From: CAYVBJ01 sp964449075
Lineage (GTDB): Bacteria > Bacteroidota > Rhodothermia > Balneolales > Balneolaceae
DNA length: 64,000 bases
Assembly: GCA_964449075.1 (NCBI GenBank)
Contig: CAYVBJ010000003.1
Coordinates: forward strand, 62,001-126,000
Direction: 5' to 3'
The position numbers and the translations under genes are program-made. This document shows positions 1 through 10,033 of the stretch, piece after piece. The notes under the pieces were generated by a model. The model saw nothing but the letters and a program-made list of their open reading frames with translations. It was not told where the DNA came from and did no database searches. Numbering within the stretch: the stretch's first letter is position 1; each line of letters opens with the position of its first letter.

Positions 1-189
1 ATGGCACATGAAGCCGGTATGCAGGTTAATGCCGGGCATGGCCTGAATCTCAACAACCTGGGGCATTTGGTTGATTCTGTACCTCACCTGAAAGACATCA
101 GTATAGGCCATGCACTGGTTTCACAATCTCTTTTCTGGGGTCTTGATAAAACAGTAAAAGCATATATTCAAATAATGAATTCAAAATAA
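1..189 (+). CDS. pdxJ: Pyridoxine 5'-phosphate synthase PdxJ, C-terminal fragment
   Basis: Only the last 62 residues lie in the window, so the methionine at position 1 is probably internal. The segment has the PdxJ C-terminal signature: VNAGHGLN, in which the glycine-rich stretch binds phosphate, and then ISIGHALVSQSLFWGL, matching the family's NIGHAIIxRAVxxGL region. PdxJ condenses 1-deoxyxylulose 5-phosphate with 3-amino-2-oxopropyl phosphate to make pyridoxine 5'-phosphate. The era gene starts 20 bp downstream on the same strand, so the two are probably co-transcribed. Identification rests on motif recall only. Confidence 0.85.
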   Translation: MAHEAGMQVNAGHGLNLNNLGHLVDSVPHLKDISIGHALVSQSLFWGLDKTVKAYIQIMNSK

Positions 190-208
190 CCAATTTTAAC
201 AGGACTTG

Positions 209-1099
209 ATGACAGAACAAAAGCAACAGCACAAATCAGGATATGTGGCCATAATCGGCAAACCGAATGCAGGTAAATCCACACTGATGAATTACATTCT
301 GGGCAGCAAGATTTCGATAACCACTCACAAAGCTCAAACCACCCGTCATCAGATTGTCGGGATCTTTTCTGATGATGATACACAAATAATATTCCTGGAT
401 ACACCCGGCGTAATATCGCCAAAGTATGAGCTTCAAAAAGCAATGATGGGCTCTGTAGAACGGGCACGAAACGATGCAGACCTGATTCTCTTTATATTTG
501 ATCCCACCGACTATCACCCGACAGATGAAGTTCTGAACCTGCTTGATTCAATCAAACAGCCGGTTCTGCTTGTGGTTAACAAAATGGATATTGCAGATCG
601 AAGGGAAGCGGAAAAAAAAGCAGAGTCTATCAGTAAAGAAATAGAGATTGCATCCATTCACTATGTATCGGCAACGGCAGGGTATGGAGTTCCCGGATTA
701 ATGGAAGATATACGCTCACGGCTTCTCCCCGGTCCGCCCTATTACCCCAAAGATATCCTCAGTGAACAACCCGTCCGGTTTTTTGTTGCTGAACTCATCC
801 GGGAGCAGGTTTACCTGCAGTTCCAGGAAGAAATTCCATACTCGTGCAGCGTAGATGTGATCTCGTATGAGGAGTCCGACGAAATTGACAGAATCAGTGC
901 AGACATCATCGTTAACAGAAAATCACAAAAAGGAATGCTGATCGGCAAAGGCGGTTCAGCTATCAAAAATCTCGGCATTGCAGCCAGGGAATCAATTGAG
1001 GCTTTTATTGGAAAACAGGTATTTCTTGATCTTCACGTAAAGGTCCGTGAAAAATGGCGTGAAAAAGAGAACTGGATTCGTAATCTCGGATACAAGTAA
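209..1099 (+). CDS. era: GTPase Era, 30S ribosomal subunit maturation factor
   Basis: The protein is 296 aa, the usual Era length. G1 is GKPNAGKS at residues 17-24, G3 is DTPG at 64-67 and G4 is NKMD at 124-127. The C-terminal third is a KH domain with GMLIGKGGSAIKNLG, which binds the 3' end of 16S rRNA. A TTG lies one codon earlier, at 206, but the ATG at 209 is preferred because AGGA at 201-204 sits 4 nt before it. Era couples GTP hydrolysis to late small-subunit assembly. It is probably in an operon with pdxJ. Confidence 0.95.
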   Translation: MTEQKQQHKSGYVAIIGKPNAGKSTLMNYILGSKISITTHKAQTTRHQIVGIFSDDDTQIIFLDTPGVISPKYELQKAMMGSVERARNDADLILFIFDPTDYHPTDEVLNLLDSIKQPVLLVVNKMDIADRREAEKKAESISKEIEIASIHYVSATAGYGVPGLMEDIRSRLLPGPPYYPKDILSEQPVRFFVAELIREQVYLQFQEEIPYSCSVDVISYEESDEIDRISADIIVNRKSQKGMLIGKGGSAIKNLGIAARESIEAFIGKQVFLDLHVKVREKWREKENWIRNLGYK

Positions 1100-1132
1100 A
1101 AACAACATCAGGCTTCATAAGCCATATATAAC

Positions 1133-2167
1133 TTAAAGCTGAAACTGCAGGTTAAAAGCCAGGCCAAGCTGATCATCAATCAGATCGTCATTGTATTGAT
1201 AATTCAGGTTTACCTGATAGCTCATGATCCGGGTCAGCTGCCTGTTCAATCCCAAAATGAACCTGCTGTTATCCGGAATGTCATCCGATGCATCAAAATC
1301 AATCCGTTCCCATCTTAGCAGAAGTACAGAATCCGTTGCAGGCCGGTAGCCAAAAGTGGCATACGATGCCGTGACATCAGGTCTGCCGGCAAGCAGGAGA
1401 GCTTCAAACTCTGTATAAAGATATTCAGCCTTCACAAACCAATCTCCGGCATTAAAATCGACATCTCCGCCAATTGAATATCGTTCACCATCGAGAACAA
1501 TTCCTGTGCTGTTCCCGAGAGTTTCATTTTCAGTTTCACTGTACGCACTGTTTAGAGCTATGGCAAAGGATCGGTTATTCTCCAGAGGATGGTTGTATGC
1601 TATTCTGCTTCGTAAGAAAAAACTGTTGTCTTTGTTTGTATCAACGCCCGATCCGTTATAAATACCTGCATTGTAATGAAACCTGCCGATATCTCCCATA
1701 AAGGTAACTCCAAATTCACGCCTTTTGTAAACTGTTCCCACAAGGCGTGAGCGGTCAATAAAATCCGTATCTCCCGGTGAGGGTATTTGATCCAAACTCG
1801 TAAGTGGTTTTTGGGCGCCGGCCCGGATGTGCAGAATATCATTCACGGTATAACCAATGTACGCATCAAGAAGAACCGGGTTATTCCTGAAGCCAAGCTG
1901 AAGACGATAATCGAAATTATTATCAACTTTTCCTTTAACCCCAAGCCGTGCAACACCCAAATCAAATGAACGCCCGCCGTTAAAGTCCGTATCCTCAAAT
2001 GAAAAAAGGCCTACGCCTTGCAAAAGAACGTCCAGGTTTATGTACTCTCGTTGAGTGGCATCTATAATTTTCTGATCCAGAGAATCAGCTTTTGACTGAC
2101 TGTAGGCCGTATTGATTTCTGAAAAAATAAAAAATAAAACAAAGACTGTTCTGTATACTTTCCCCAT
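1133..2167 (-). CDS. Outer-membrane porin, phosphate-selective porin O/P type
   Basis: This 344-aa protein has a signal peptide ending near TAYS-QS, then alternating amphipathic strands throughout, typical of a beta-barrel (for example YRLQLGFRNNP, FHYNAGIYNGSG and WFVKAEYLYTEFEAL). The patterns RAGAQKPLTSLDQI and RREFGVTFMGDIGRFHYNAGIYNG resemble the Porin O/P family. A TTG start nine codons upstream (2194) is also open. The ATG at 2167 is preferred because AGG lies just upstream and it gives a compact signal peptide. It converges with era. The substrate cannot be read from sequence; phosphate is only the family's namesake. Confidence 0.75.
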   Translation of the reverse strand: MGKVYRTVFVLFFIFSEINTAYSQSKADSLDQKIIDATQREYINLDVLLQGVGLFSFEDTDFNGGRSFDLGVARLGVKGKVDNNFDYRLQLGFRNNPVLLDAYIGYTVNDILHIRAGAQKPLTSLDQIPSPGDTDFIDRSRLVGTVYKRREFGVTFMGDIGRFHYNAGIYNGSGVDTNKDNSFFLRSRIAYNHPLENNRSFAIALNSAYSETENETLGNSTGIVLDGERYSIGGDVDFNAGDWFVKAEYLYTEFEALLLAGRPDVTASYATFGYRPATDSVLLLRWERIDFDASDDIPDNSRFILGLNRQLTRIMSYQVNLNYQYNDDLIDDQLGLAFNLQFQL

Positions 2168-2310
2168 ATATAACCTGGTTTTTTCGTGAATCAATAAATA
2201 TAAAAAAAATATTAATACCCGTAATTCAAACCCAATAGATTTCGTTTCGTTTTATTTACTTTTTATCTTCATATTAAAAGACTAATCAAATAAAACCTGT
2301 ACTCATATAA

Positions 2311-3729
2311 ATGGCTAAAATTAAATTCGGTACGGATGGCTGGCGGGCTGTCATAGCAAAGGATTACACATTCAGTAACCTGGATATTATTACACAGGCC
2401 ACTGCTCGCTGGATGATTGATGAAGAGGTTACCCAAAACGGGGTGGTAATTGGTTATGATGCACGTTTTTTAAGCAGGCAATTTGCCGAATACACTGCAA
2501 CCATTTTTGCAGCAATGGAGGTCCCTGTACGGATTGCAGACTGCATCACACCAACGCCGGCAGTGAGCTATGCTGCGCTTCAATATGATGCTGTAGGGAT
2601 TGTAATAACAGCAAGTCACAACCCTCCTGAGTACAACGGTTTTAAAATAAAAGCACCATTTGGGGGTCCCGCCAGTCCTGATCAAATCTCTGAAGTTGAA
2701 GAAAGGCTCGATCTTTACAATCCCAATCTCAGTTATGAATCTTTTTACGATTACTGCGAACTTGGCCTGATTCGGGAAATGCCGTTTACCCTGAACTACC
2801 TGGAGTTGTTAAAAAATAGCCTGGATTTGAATGCAATAAAAGAGAGCGGGATTAACATTGGTCACGATCCCATGTATGGCGCCGGCAAGGGGATTATCAA
2901 GCAGCTGCTCGGCCCGCAATGCAGGGAAATCCATGGTGAAAACAATCCCGGATTTAACGGTACCCCGCCCGAGCCGATTGAAAAAAACCTGACAGAATTT
3001 GCAAAATTTGTTCCGGATCAGAATTGTGCAATAGGAATTGCTAATGACGGAGATGCAGACCGGATTGCCATCTTTGATGAAAACGGCACCTACGTTGATT
3101 CTCACAGAATACTGAGTCTGCTGGTAAAATATCTCTACAGCGAAAAAAAACTGACCGGTTCGGTTGTAAAAACATTTTCAACAACAGACATGCTTAATAA
3201 ACAGGCAGAAAAATATAGCTTACCTCTTGAGGTAACCCCTGTCGGTTTTAAGTATATAGCTGAAAAAATCATCTCCGGTAACGTGCTTGTGGGAGGTGAA
3301 GAATCAGGGGGAATTGCTGTGAAAAATCATATCCCTGAAAGAGACGGTATCTATATTGGTCTCCTGATTACCGAAATGATAATAAAATCCGGGAAAAAGC
3401 TGAGTGAGCTGGTTCAGGAACTGTTTGATGAGTTTGGGCCTCATGCCTATTTCAGAAATGACCTGCATACTGAAAACAGGAAAAAAGAAGCTATGATGGA
3501 GATGTGTACTGAGAAAAAAATAAAGGAGTTTGCCGGGTTGAAAGTTGAGGAGTGGCAATTTACGGATGGAGTAAAACACATTATGGAAGATGGTTCATGG
3601 CTGCTTGTAAGACCCTCAGGGACAGAGCCTGTTCTACGGATCTATTCAGAATCAAAATCGGCGGATCAGGCCAGGAAGCTTGTGGAGGATGCTACAAAAT
3701 GGGTCAATAACCCTGAAATCCTGAAGTAA
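2311..3729 (+). CDS. Phosphohexomutase (phosphoglucomutase/phosphomannomutase family)
   Basis: The 472-aa protein has all four alpha-D-phosphohexomutase signatures. These are the phosphoserine loop TASHNPPEYNG at 100-110 (Ser102 as phospho-acceptor), the Mg-binding DGDADR at 246-251, the sugar-specificity loop GGEESGG at 328-334, and the phosphate-binding RPSGTEP at 434-440. The enzyme interconverts hexose 1- and 6-phosphates for polysaccharide or glycogen metabolism. GEESGG is shared by phosphoglucomutase and dual-specificity members, so glucose versus mannose preference cannot be settled here. The ZIP gene follows 35 bp downstream. Confidence 0.9.
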   Translation: MAKIKFGTDGWRAVIAKDYTFSNLDIITQATARWMIDEEVTQNGVVIGYDARFLSRQFAEYTATIFAAMEVPVRIADCITPTPAVSYAALQYDAVGIVITASHNPPEYNGFKIKAPFGGPASPDQISEVEERLDLYNPNLSYESFYDYCELGLIREMPFTLNYLELLKNSLDLNAIKESGINIGHDPMYGAGKGIIKQLLGPQCREIHGENNPGFNGTPPEPIEKNLTEFAKFVPDQNCAIGIANDGDADRIAIFDENGTYVDSHRILSLLVKYLYSEKKLTGSVVKTFSTTDMLNKQAEKYSLPLEVTPVGFKYIAEKIISGNVLVGGEESGGIAVKNHIPERDGIYIGLLITEMIIKSGKKLSELVQELFDEFGPHAYFRNDLHTENRKKEAMMEMCTEKKIKEFAGLKVEEWQFTDGVKHIMEDGSWLLVRPSGTEPVLRIYSESKSADQARKLVEDATKWVNNPEILK

Positions 3730-3764
3730 CAGTGTTTTAAAATTTTAAAAAAAAACTTTTTTAG

Positions 3765-4505
3765 ATGACCGGATCCGCAGCTTTGGACGTTTTTATCTAT
3801 GCAATGATTACAGCCCTTGCAACCGGACTGGGTGCCATCCCTTTCTTCTTCCTGAAAAATATTACCCGTTCTTTCTTGGGCCTCTCCAATGCTGCTGCGT
3901 CCGGTCTTATGCTGGCTGCGAGTTTCAGTTTAATCTATGAAGGAATGGACTATAACCTGCTGATGGTGTGTGGGGGTATGGTGCTGGGCCTCGTTTTTGT
4001 TGTGATCAGTCAGCAGTTTTTAGATAAATATGATCACTTGCAATTTGCACACGAGAGTATCAAAGAGGGCCGGAAAATACTGCTCATTATTGCTGTAATG
4101 ACCGTTCACTCTTTTACGGAAGGCGTAGGTGTTGGCGTCTCTTTCGGGGGAGGAGAATCACTTGGAATTTTTATTACGGCTGCCATCGCTCTTCACAATG
4201 TGCCTGAGGGGCTTGCTATCAGTCTTGTCATGGTGCCGCGCGGATCATCTCCCATAAAAGCTGCATTGTGGAGTATATTTTCAAGTCTTCCCCAGCCGGT
4301 TATGGCCGTGCCCGCCTTTCTCTTTGTTGAAATATTTGAACGCTTTTTACCGGTTGGCCTTGGGTTTGCTGCCGGTGCCATGATCTGGATGGTGGTAGCT
4401 GAACTGATACCGGATGCCCTGAAAGATACATCCGCCAATAAAACGGGCATTACAATTGTACTGGCTGTAATTGTAATGTTCCTGTTTCAGTACTTTTTGA
4501 TGTAA
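3765..4505 (+). CDS. ZIP-family divalent metal transporter
   Basis: The 246-aa integral membrane protein has about eight hydrophobic segments. The two metal-site motifs of ZIP transporters are intact: HSFTEG at 115-120 (TM4) and HNVPEG at 144-149 (TM5). ZIP proteins bring Zn2+, Fe2+ or Mn2+ into the cytoplasm. The loop between TM3 and TM4 (KYDHLQFAHESIKEGRK) is short and has only two histidines, so it is not the long His-rich loop of eukaryotic ZIPs. The gene follows the phosphohexomutase closely, but no functional link is evident. Confidence 0.9.
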   Translation: MTGSAALDVFIYAMITALATGLGAIPFFFLKNITRSFLGLSNAAASGLMLAASFSLIYEGMDYNLLMVCGGMVLGLVFVVISQQFLDKYDHLQFAHESIKEGRKILLIIAVMTVHSFTEGVGVGVSFGGGESLGIFITAAIALHNVPEGLAISLVMVPRGSSPIKAALWSIFSSLPQPVMAVPAFLFVEIFERFLPVGLGFAAGAMIWMVVAELIPDALKDTSANKTGITIVLAVIVMFLFQYFLM

Positions 4506-4702
4506 GATTTTTTGTATTCACAGCCGCGCATAGTTCTGTTCGCTTGCTTGAAAACGAGATCATAATCTGTAACCAATTTACGGGATGAAATTATAGTTAA
4601 CATTTTTTATTGGAATGGAATCCCGAACTGCGGTTTGAATAGACCCTGCAAACTGCTAATTTCTATGATAGTTTTTTTTCCAAACCAAACATCTGAAATT
4701 TT

Positions 4703-6958
4703 ATGAAACTACCAGTAAACCAATTTGGTAAGGCGTGTTTATCTTTACTGATCATTTTTATTTTCTCGACCGTTACGCAGGCCCAGGAAAAAACCCGGTA
4801 TCAAAGTGTACAGGATGCCCTGACTTCTTCAGGTCAGCTTGCCGGATCTAACGGACCTTCTAATGTAGTATGGATTGACGGGGGCGACAGATATTCCTAC
4901 AGTACAACCAATCCTGATACTCGCACACGCGAAATCAGGGCTTATGATCCTGAAACCGACACTGATGAATTAATTTTCAGTGCCGCCGATCATACGTTTC
5001 CCGGCTCGGATGAAACATTCAGTTACCGTTCGTTCCAGTGGTCCAGGGATTTCAGATTCCTGGTATTTCAGACCAATTTTACCCCGCTTTACAGGTATTC
5101 CGGAACGTCCGACTATTACTACTACTCCCTGGAAGATGAAACATTTGAGTTAGTTGCTGAGAATGCTTTTACTGCTGAACTTTCTCCCGACGGACAGAAA
5201 GTAGGATATGAAAGTGACGGTAATCTCTTTATCTACGACCTCAACACAGGTGAAACAACACAACTTACGTCTGATGCTGAAGATCAACTGTTTAATGGAC
5301 GTTTTGGATGGGTTTACGAAGAGGAATTTGGGAAAGTTCAAGCCTGGCACTGGTCTCACGACAGCAACTACATCGCTTACTGGCAAACTGATGAACGTGA
5401 TGTTAAATTATTTGTCTCTACCGACTATGAGGGCACATATCCGGAATATGTGGAGATACCCTATCCCAAGGTTGGTTCTGAAAATCCATCCGTCAAAATT
5501 GGCGTTATCAGTATTGAATCGGGAGACCAACAGTGGATGGACCTGGATATAGGCGAAGGCTACATTCCCCGCATGTACTGGACAAGTATTCCCGGGCAAC
5601 TTGGAATTGTTCATTTTAACAGGCCGCAAACGCATCTCAAACTGTTTTTCCATGATGTTGAAAGCGGAGAAGGAAGATTGGTTATGGAAGAAAAATCAGA
5701 TAAGGGCTGGATTGATGTTTTCGACTTTTTTGCCGGTATTGATGATCTCTTTTTCTTTCCGGAAGATCGAGAAGAGTTTTTGTGGGTGTCCGACCGAGAT
5801 GGTTGGAGCCATATCTACCGGTACGACTATGACGGAGAGCTGCTGAACATGGTTACAGAGGGTGAATGGGAAGTAACCAATGTGTTTGCTGTTGATTCCG
5901 GAAATAACCGTATTTTTTATGAGTCTACTGAAACCACCCCGCTCGAACGCCATCTTTATTCCGTAAAATTTAACGGAAAGAACAAGCAGAAAATCACGGA
6001 AGAACCGGGCCGACACTCCATCACGATGGGACCAAATGGCAAGTATTACATCGACCGCTATTCAAATGTGGATACACCGACCCAGGTTGAGCTTTGGACC
6101 ACCGAAAAGGGCGGTAAAATGATCAAAAAGCTTGAAGCCAATGAAGGTGTTTCTGAATACACCCGGGAACATGTGTATGCTCCCCGCGAACTTTTCAGCT
6201 TCACTACTTCTGATGGACAAAAACTCGACGGGTATATGATCAAACCAATCGATTTTGACCCGGAAAAAGAGTATCCGCTTGTGCTTACAATTTATGGCGG
6301 ACCCGGTTCCCAGGGAGTATACAACCAGTTCGAAACCAGTGGCTGGACTCAATATCTTGCACAAGAGGGATATGTGATTGCCAATGTCAACAACCGCGGC
6401 AGTGGCGGATATGGCAGGAATTTTGAAAAAATTGTATATAAGAACCTGGGAGAGTGGGAAGCAAAAGACTTTACCGAAACAGCTCTTCACCTGGCCGAAA
6501 ATTCATGGATAGACAAAGACAGAATGGCAATACGCGGGCATAGTTACGGCGGGTATATGTCATCCATGACAATGGTTCTCCATCCGGATGTATTTAAAGC
6601 CGGAATTGCAGGCGCTCCACTAACTGACTGGCGCTTATACGATACAATTTATGCGGAACGATACATGGGGCTCCTGGAGGATAACGAAGAAGGATACATA
6701 AACAGCTCTGTTATGGCACATGCCGACAGTTTAAACGGACATCTTTTTGTGGCACATTCTTCAATGGATGAAAATGTACATGTTCAGAATACCATGCAGA
6801 TGATAACCGCCTTTATTAATGCCGGAAAGGATGTAGATCTTCGAATATATCCGCCCGGGGCTCACGGTGTGGCATACAATATGCAGAGTTTTATCCTTCT
6901 TTATGAAACCTATACTAAATATCTGAACCGTCACCTGAAGCATAATATGGAGGGATAA
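4703..6958 (+). CDS. Secreted dipeptidyl peptidase IV (S9 family)
   Basis: The 751-aa protein has a cleavable signal peptide ending near TQAQ. A beta-propeller domain is followed by a C-terminal alpha/beta-hydrolase. The triad is Ser614 in GHSYGG, Asp689 in SMDENVH and His721 in GAHG. The YEEEF stretch with Glu206-Glu207 matches the double-Glu motif that binds the substrate N-terminus in DPP IV, which supports dipeptidase over endopeptidase activity. It should remove Xaa-Pro or Xaa-Ala dipeptides from peptides in the periplasm or at the cell surface. It appears monocistronic: 197 bp without a gene lie upstream and 160 bp downstream. Confidence 0.92.
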   Translation: MKLPVNQFGKACLSLLIIFIFSTVTQAQEKTRYQSVQDALTSSGQLAGSNGPSNVVWIDGGDRYSYSTTNPDTRTREIRAYDPETDTDELIFSAADHTFPGSDETFSYRSFQWSRDFRFLVFQTNFTPLYRYSGTSDYYYYSLEDETFELVAENAFTAELSPDGQKVGYESDGNLFIYDLNTGETTQLTSDAEDQLFNGRFGWVYEEEFGKVQAWHWSHDSNYIAYWQTDERDVKLFVSTDYEGTYPEYVEIPYPKVGSENPSVKIGVISIESGDQQWMDLDIGEGYIPRMYWTSIPGQLGIVHFNRPQTHLKLFFHDVESGEGRLVMEEKSDKGWIDVFDFFAGIDDLFFFPEDREEFLWVSDRDGWSHIYRYDYDGELLNMVTEGEWEVTNVFAVDSGNNRIFYESTETTPLERHLYSVKFNGKNKQKITEEPGRHSITMGPNGKYYIDRYSNVDTPTQVELWTTEKGGKMIKKLEANEGVSEYTREHVYAPRELFSFTTSDGQKLDGYMIKPIDFDPEKEYPLVLTIYGGPGSQGVYNQFETSGWTQYLAQEGYVIANVNNRGSGGYGRNFEKIVYKNLGEWEAKDFTETALHLAENSWIDKDRMAIRGHSYGGYMSSMTMVLHPDVFKAGIAGAPLTDWRLYDTIYAERYMGLLEDNEEGYINSSVMAHADSLNGHLFVAHSSMDENVHVQNTMQMITAFINAGKDVDLRIYPPGAHGVAYNMQSFILLYETYTKYLNRHLKHNMEG

Positions 6959-7051
6959 TTTCTTTATCGGGATGATTTTACAATCTACTGTATATCCATG
7001 TTTTAGCAACAGCTGCTGTTATGTAAAGAATGTTTTACCCGGGAAACACGA

Positions 7052-7087
7052 ATTGATAAGTAATCATTGTCTAAATGATTATCTTTG
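7052..7087 (+). promoter_or_regulatory. Candidate Bacteroidota-type promoter for trkAH
   Basis: TATCTTTG at 7080-7087 is an exact match to the Bacteroidota -7 consensus TAnnTTTG. ATTG at 7052-7055 lies 24 bp upstream, near the usual -33 position, with TTTG as consensus. The predicted transcript would start near 7093, about 25 nt before the trkA TTG start. This is motif matching only. Confidence 0.5.
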
Positions 7088-7118
7088 AAACAGAATGTAA
7101 ATACAACCCTCTCAAAAA

Positions 7119-8471
7119 TTGAAAATCGTAATTGTTGGAGCCGGTGACGTCGGTTATGAATTAAGCAAAATTCTGTCTGATGAAAAACATGATGTGATCA
7201 TCATGGATCGTGACAGCCGGTCACTAAAAAAAATCAGTGACAACCTGGATGTTCTTGTTCAGGAAGGCAATGCAACGTCTCCTGTTGACCTGGTACAGGC
7301 CAAAGTAAAAAATGCGGATGTGATGCTTGCTGTCACAAATATCGATGAGGTAAATATTGTCTCTTCTGTAATGGCGAAACGGCTGGGGGCAAAAACCGTA
7401 ATCGCCAGGGTCCGGAATGATGAACTATCAAGACCCGATTCACCCCTTTCGCCGTCTGAACTTGGAATTGACACTTTGATTCACCCCGAACTTGCTGCTG
7501 TTCATGAGATCCGGCTTCTTTTAAAACGCGCCTCTGCGACGGATGTGGTTTCTCTTGCAGAAGACCGGATGCAGCTCATCGGTCTGCGGTTAAAAGCTTC
7601 ATCCAAACTGACTGGAATGACACTCGAAGAGGTCACCAAAACAATTGATGAAATCCCGTTCAGGCTCGTTGCACTTACAAGACGCGGAAATACGGTTATT
7701 CCAAAAGGCAATAACCAGTTAAAATCGATGGATAATCTATTCATACTCTGTAAAACAGAAGATGTAGACAGCTTCATCAAACTGACCGGCCATAAAGATG
7801 AAAAGTTTGAAAATATTATGATATCGGGCGGGTCTGAGGTAGGTGAACTGCTTGCAAAAGAGCTCAGTCAGGATTCGCAAAACTGGAATATCAAGCTAAT
7901 CGAGCCTGACATCGAACAAGCCAATGTAATGGCTAATGAACTTAAAAACGTGCTTGTATTAAATGGGAATCCAACAGACCCTAACCTGCTTGTAACAGAG
8001 GGAATCGCTGATATGGATGCATTTATATCTGTTACCAAAGACGAGGAGTCCAATATCATCTCCTGTTTGATGGCAAAACATCTTGAAGTTAAAAAGACCG
8101 TTGCCATCGTATCAAAACCGGAATACCTTCCGCTAAGTGAAACCATAGGCCTGGATGCAGCCATTAATGTGAAGGCTTCTGCCTCTGATGAAATCCACCG
8201 ATGTATCCGTACCGGTAATATTACTACAATCAAAGCCCTGAGAGGTATTAAAGCTGAGGTATTTGAAGTAGTGGCTTCAAACAGGTGCAAAGTGATCAAT
8301 AAACCTTTAAAAAAAGTCAAATTACCTGATGGCTCCATTCTTGGCGGTATCATAAAGGAAAGCGGAGAAACAGAAATTGCCACCGGTAATTCTGTTATTC
8401 ACAAAGGGGATCGTGTCATTGTTTTTGCTCTTCCATATGCTATTGATAAAGTGATAGAACTGTTTCAATGA
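7119..8471 (+). CDS. trkA: Trk potassium uptake regulator TrkA
   Basis: The 450-aa cytoplasmic protein has two tandem RCK modules (TrkA-N plus TrkA-C). The first Rossmann motif is IVIVGAGDVG at the N-terminus and the second is a looser IMISGGSEVG near residue 230. TrkA binds NAD(H) and nucleotides and gates TrkH. The start is TTG at 7119: an in-frame stop lies at 7098 with no ATG between, and the TTG opens directly onto the first beta strand. The stop codon overlaps the trkH ATG in an ATGA junction, implying translational coupling. Confidence 0.95.
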   Translation: MKIVIVGAGDVGYELSKILSDEKHDVIIMDRDSRSLKKISDNLDVLVQEGNATSPVDLVQAKVKNADVMLAVTNIDEVNIVSSVMAKRLGAKTVIARVRNDELSRPDSPLSPSELGIDTLIHPELAAVHEIRLLLKRASATDVVSLAEDRMQLIGLRLKASSKLTGMTLEEVTKTIDEIPFRLVALTRRGNTVIPKGNNQLKSMDNLFILCKTEDVDSFIKLTGHKDEKFENIMISGGSEVGELLAKELSQDSQNWNIKLIEPDIEQANVMANELKNVLVLNGNPTDPNLLVTEGIADMDAFISVTKDEESNIISCLMAKHLEVKKTVAIVSKPEYLPLSETIGLDAAINVKASASDEIHRCIRTGNITTIKALRGIKAEVFEVVASNRCKVINKPLKKVKLPDGSILGGIIKESGETEIATGNSVIHKGDRVIVFALPYAIDKVIELFQ

Positions 8472-9982
8472 TTGATTTAATGAATCAAAACAGGCACAGA
8501 CCCAGAATTGATTTGACATTAATTTTTGGGTTGCTTGGCGGATTGATCTTTTTCTTTGGCCTGGCTCTTCTGCTTCCTCTCGCTGTGGCAGTGTTCTACA
8601 ACGAACCTTCACAGTCTGCTTTTCTGCTCACTTCTCTTATTGCAACAGGTGGGGGCATAGGGTTATTCCTTTTATGCAGACCCACCGAAGAGTTACGGGT
8701 ACGCGAGGCTTTCCTGATTGTAACACTCACATGGTTTACAGGCGCTTTGATTGGCGCGTTTCCATTTTACCTGTCCGGAGTTCTTGAGTCATTCTCAGAT
8801 TCATTTTTTGAATCGATGAGCGGGCTTACAACTACCGGGGCTACCATTTTAGGAGGTGTAACAAGTGATGGGATACAGAACCCTGCAATCGAAGAGCTTG
8901 ATAAAAGTTTGCTTTTCTGGCGCTCTCTTTTGCACTGGCTGGGCGGAATGGGAATCATTGTGTTGACACTGGCACTGTTGCCCCTGCTCGGAATCGGGGG
9001 AATGCAGTTATACAAAGCTGAATATTCAGGAACTACTTCTGATAAGATAACACCACGCGTTCAAAACACCGCCAAATTATTATGGTCAATTTACGTAGGA
9101 TTCACTGTACTTCAGACATTATTGCTTTGGCTTCACCCGTCTATGGATTGGTTTGAGGCGGTCAATCATGCATTTTCAACCATGGCTACTGGCGGATTTT
9201 CTACAAAGAATCTCTCCATAGCCGCGTATGATTCCGTATACATTGATGTTGTTATAATCATTTTCATGTTCATCGCAGGTATTAACTTTGCTATGCACTT
9301 CAAATTATTTTCAGGAGATTTCACCACCTTTTTTTCTGACAGGGAAATCCGGTTCTATACACTTCTAACTATGCTTTTCATTCTGTTTATCAGTGGCGGC
9401 CTTTGGTTATCCTCTTCATACACCCTAGGTGAAGCTTTGCGTTTTGGTTCATTTCAGGTTGTCTCTATTGTGACCACGACCGGATTTGGCACAGATGATT
9501 ACACCCTCTGGATGCCATTTACATCATTCCTGTTATTCCTGCTTTTTTTTACAGGCGGATGTGCAGGCTCAACTGGCGGCGGAATTAAAATGATCCGGAT
9601 TCTGATTATTTTGAAAAATGTTATCAGTGAAATAAAGCAAACCATTCATCCACAGGCTGTAATACCACTCAGAATAGGAAATAAAATTGTTGATCAGCCC
9701 ATCCTCAGAACCATTCTTGGTTTTTTTGTAATGTATTTAATTGTTTTTCTATCGGGTACAGTGATTATGACATTCTTCGGTTTCGACTTTCTTTCAGCAG
9801 CCGGGGCAAGTATTGCTTCTCTGGGTAATATCGGTCCTGCATGGGGAGAATTCGGGCCTGTTGACAACTATGCGGTTGTACCTTATACCGGTAAATGGAT
9901 TCTTTCTTTCCTGATGCTGACCGGAAGGCTGGAACTATTTACTGTAATAGTCCTTTTTTCAAGTTACTTCTGGAGGCATTGA
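8468..9982 (+). CDS. trkH: Trk potassium uptake channel subunit TrkH
   Basis: The 504-aa polytopic membrane protein has four pore-loop repeats typical of the TrkH/KtrB superfamily. Visible selectivity segments are SGLTTTGATIL, ATGGFSTKN, TTTGFGTDDY and SLGNIGPAWG. It conducts K+ inward under control of TrkA, encoded immediately upstream with a 4-bp overlap. The 3' end converges with the gene for a separate K+ channel, leaving 51 bp between stop codons. Confidence 0.95.
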   Translation: MIDLMNQNRHRPRIDLTLIFGLLGGLIFFFGLALLLPLAVAVFYNEPSQSAFLLTSLIATGGGIGLFLLCRPTEELRVREAFLIVTLTWFTGALIGAFPFYLSGVLESFSDSFFESMSGLTTTGATILGGVTSDGIQNPAIEELDKSLLFWRSLLHWLGGMGIIVLTLALLPLLGIGGMQLYKAEYSGTTSDKITPRVQNTAKLLWSIYVGFTVLQTLLLWLHPSMDWFEAVNHAFSTMATGGFSTKNLSIAAYDSVYIDVVIIIFMFIAGINFAMHFKLFSGDFTTFFSDREIRFYTLLTMLFILFISGGLWLSSSYTLGEALRFGSFQVVSIVTTTGFGTDDYTLWMPFTSFLLFLLFFTGGCAGSTGGGIKMIRILIILKNVISEIKQTIHPQAVIPLRIGNKIVDQPILRTILGFFVMYLIVFLSGTVIMTFFGFDFLSAAGASIASLGNIGPAWGEFGPVDNYAVVPYTGKWILSFLMLTGRLELFTVIVLFSSYFWRH

Positions 9983-10033
9983 GTGTTTATTAAAGGTAGG
10001 TTTATCTTTTTCCCTGCACAGATATATTGAAAT

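Noticed and set aside
168..517. Minus-strand frames opposite era, and many similar antisense frames over conserved genes elsewhere
   Set aside because: They are opposite strongly conserved coding sequence and have no recognisable product or ribosome-binding site.
1111..1123. Short hairpin GGCTT-cat-AAGCC between era and the porin gene as a terminator
   Set aside because: The stem is only 5 bp with no T-tract on either side.
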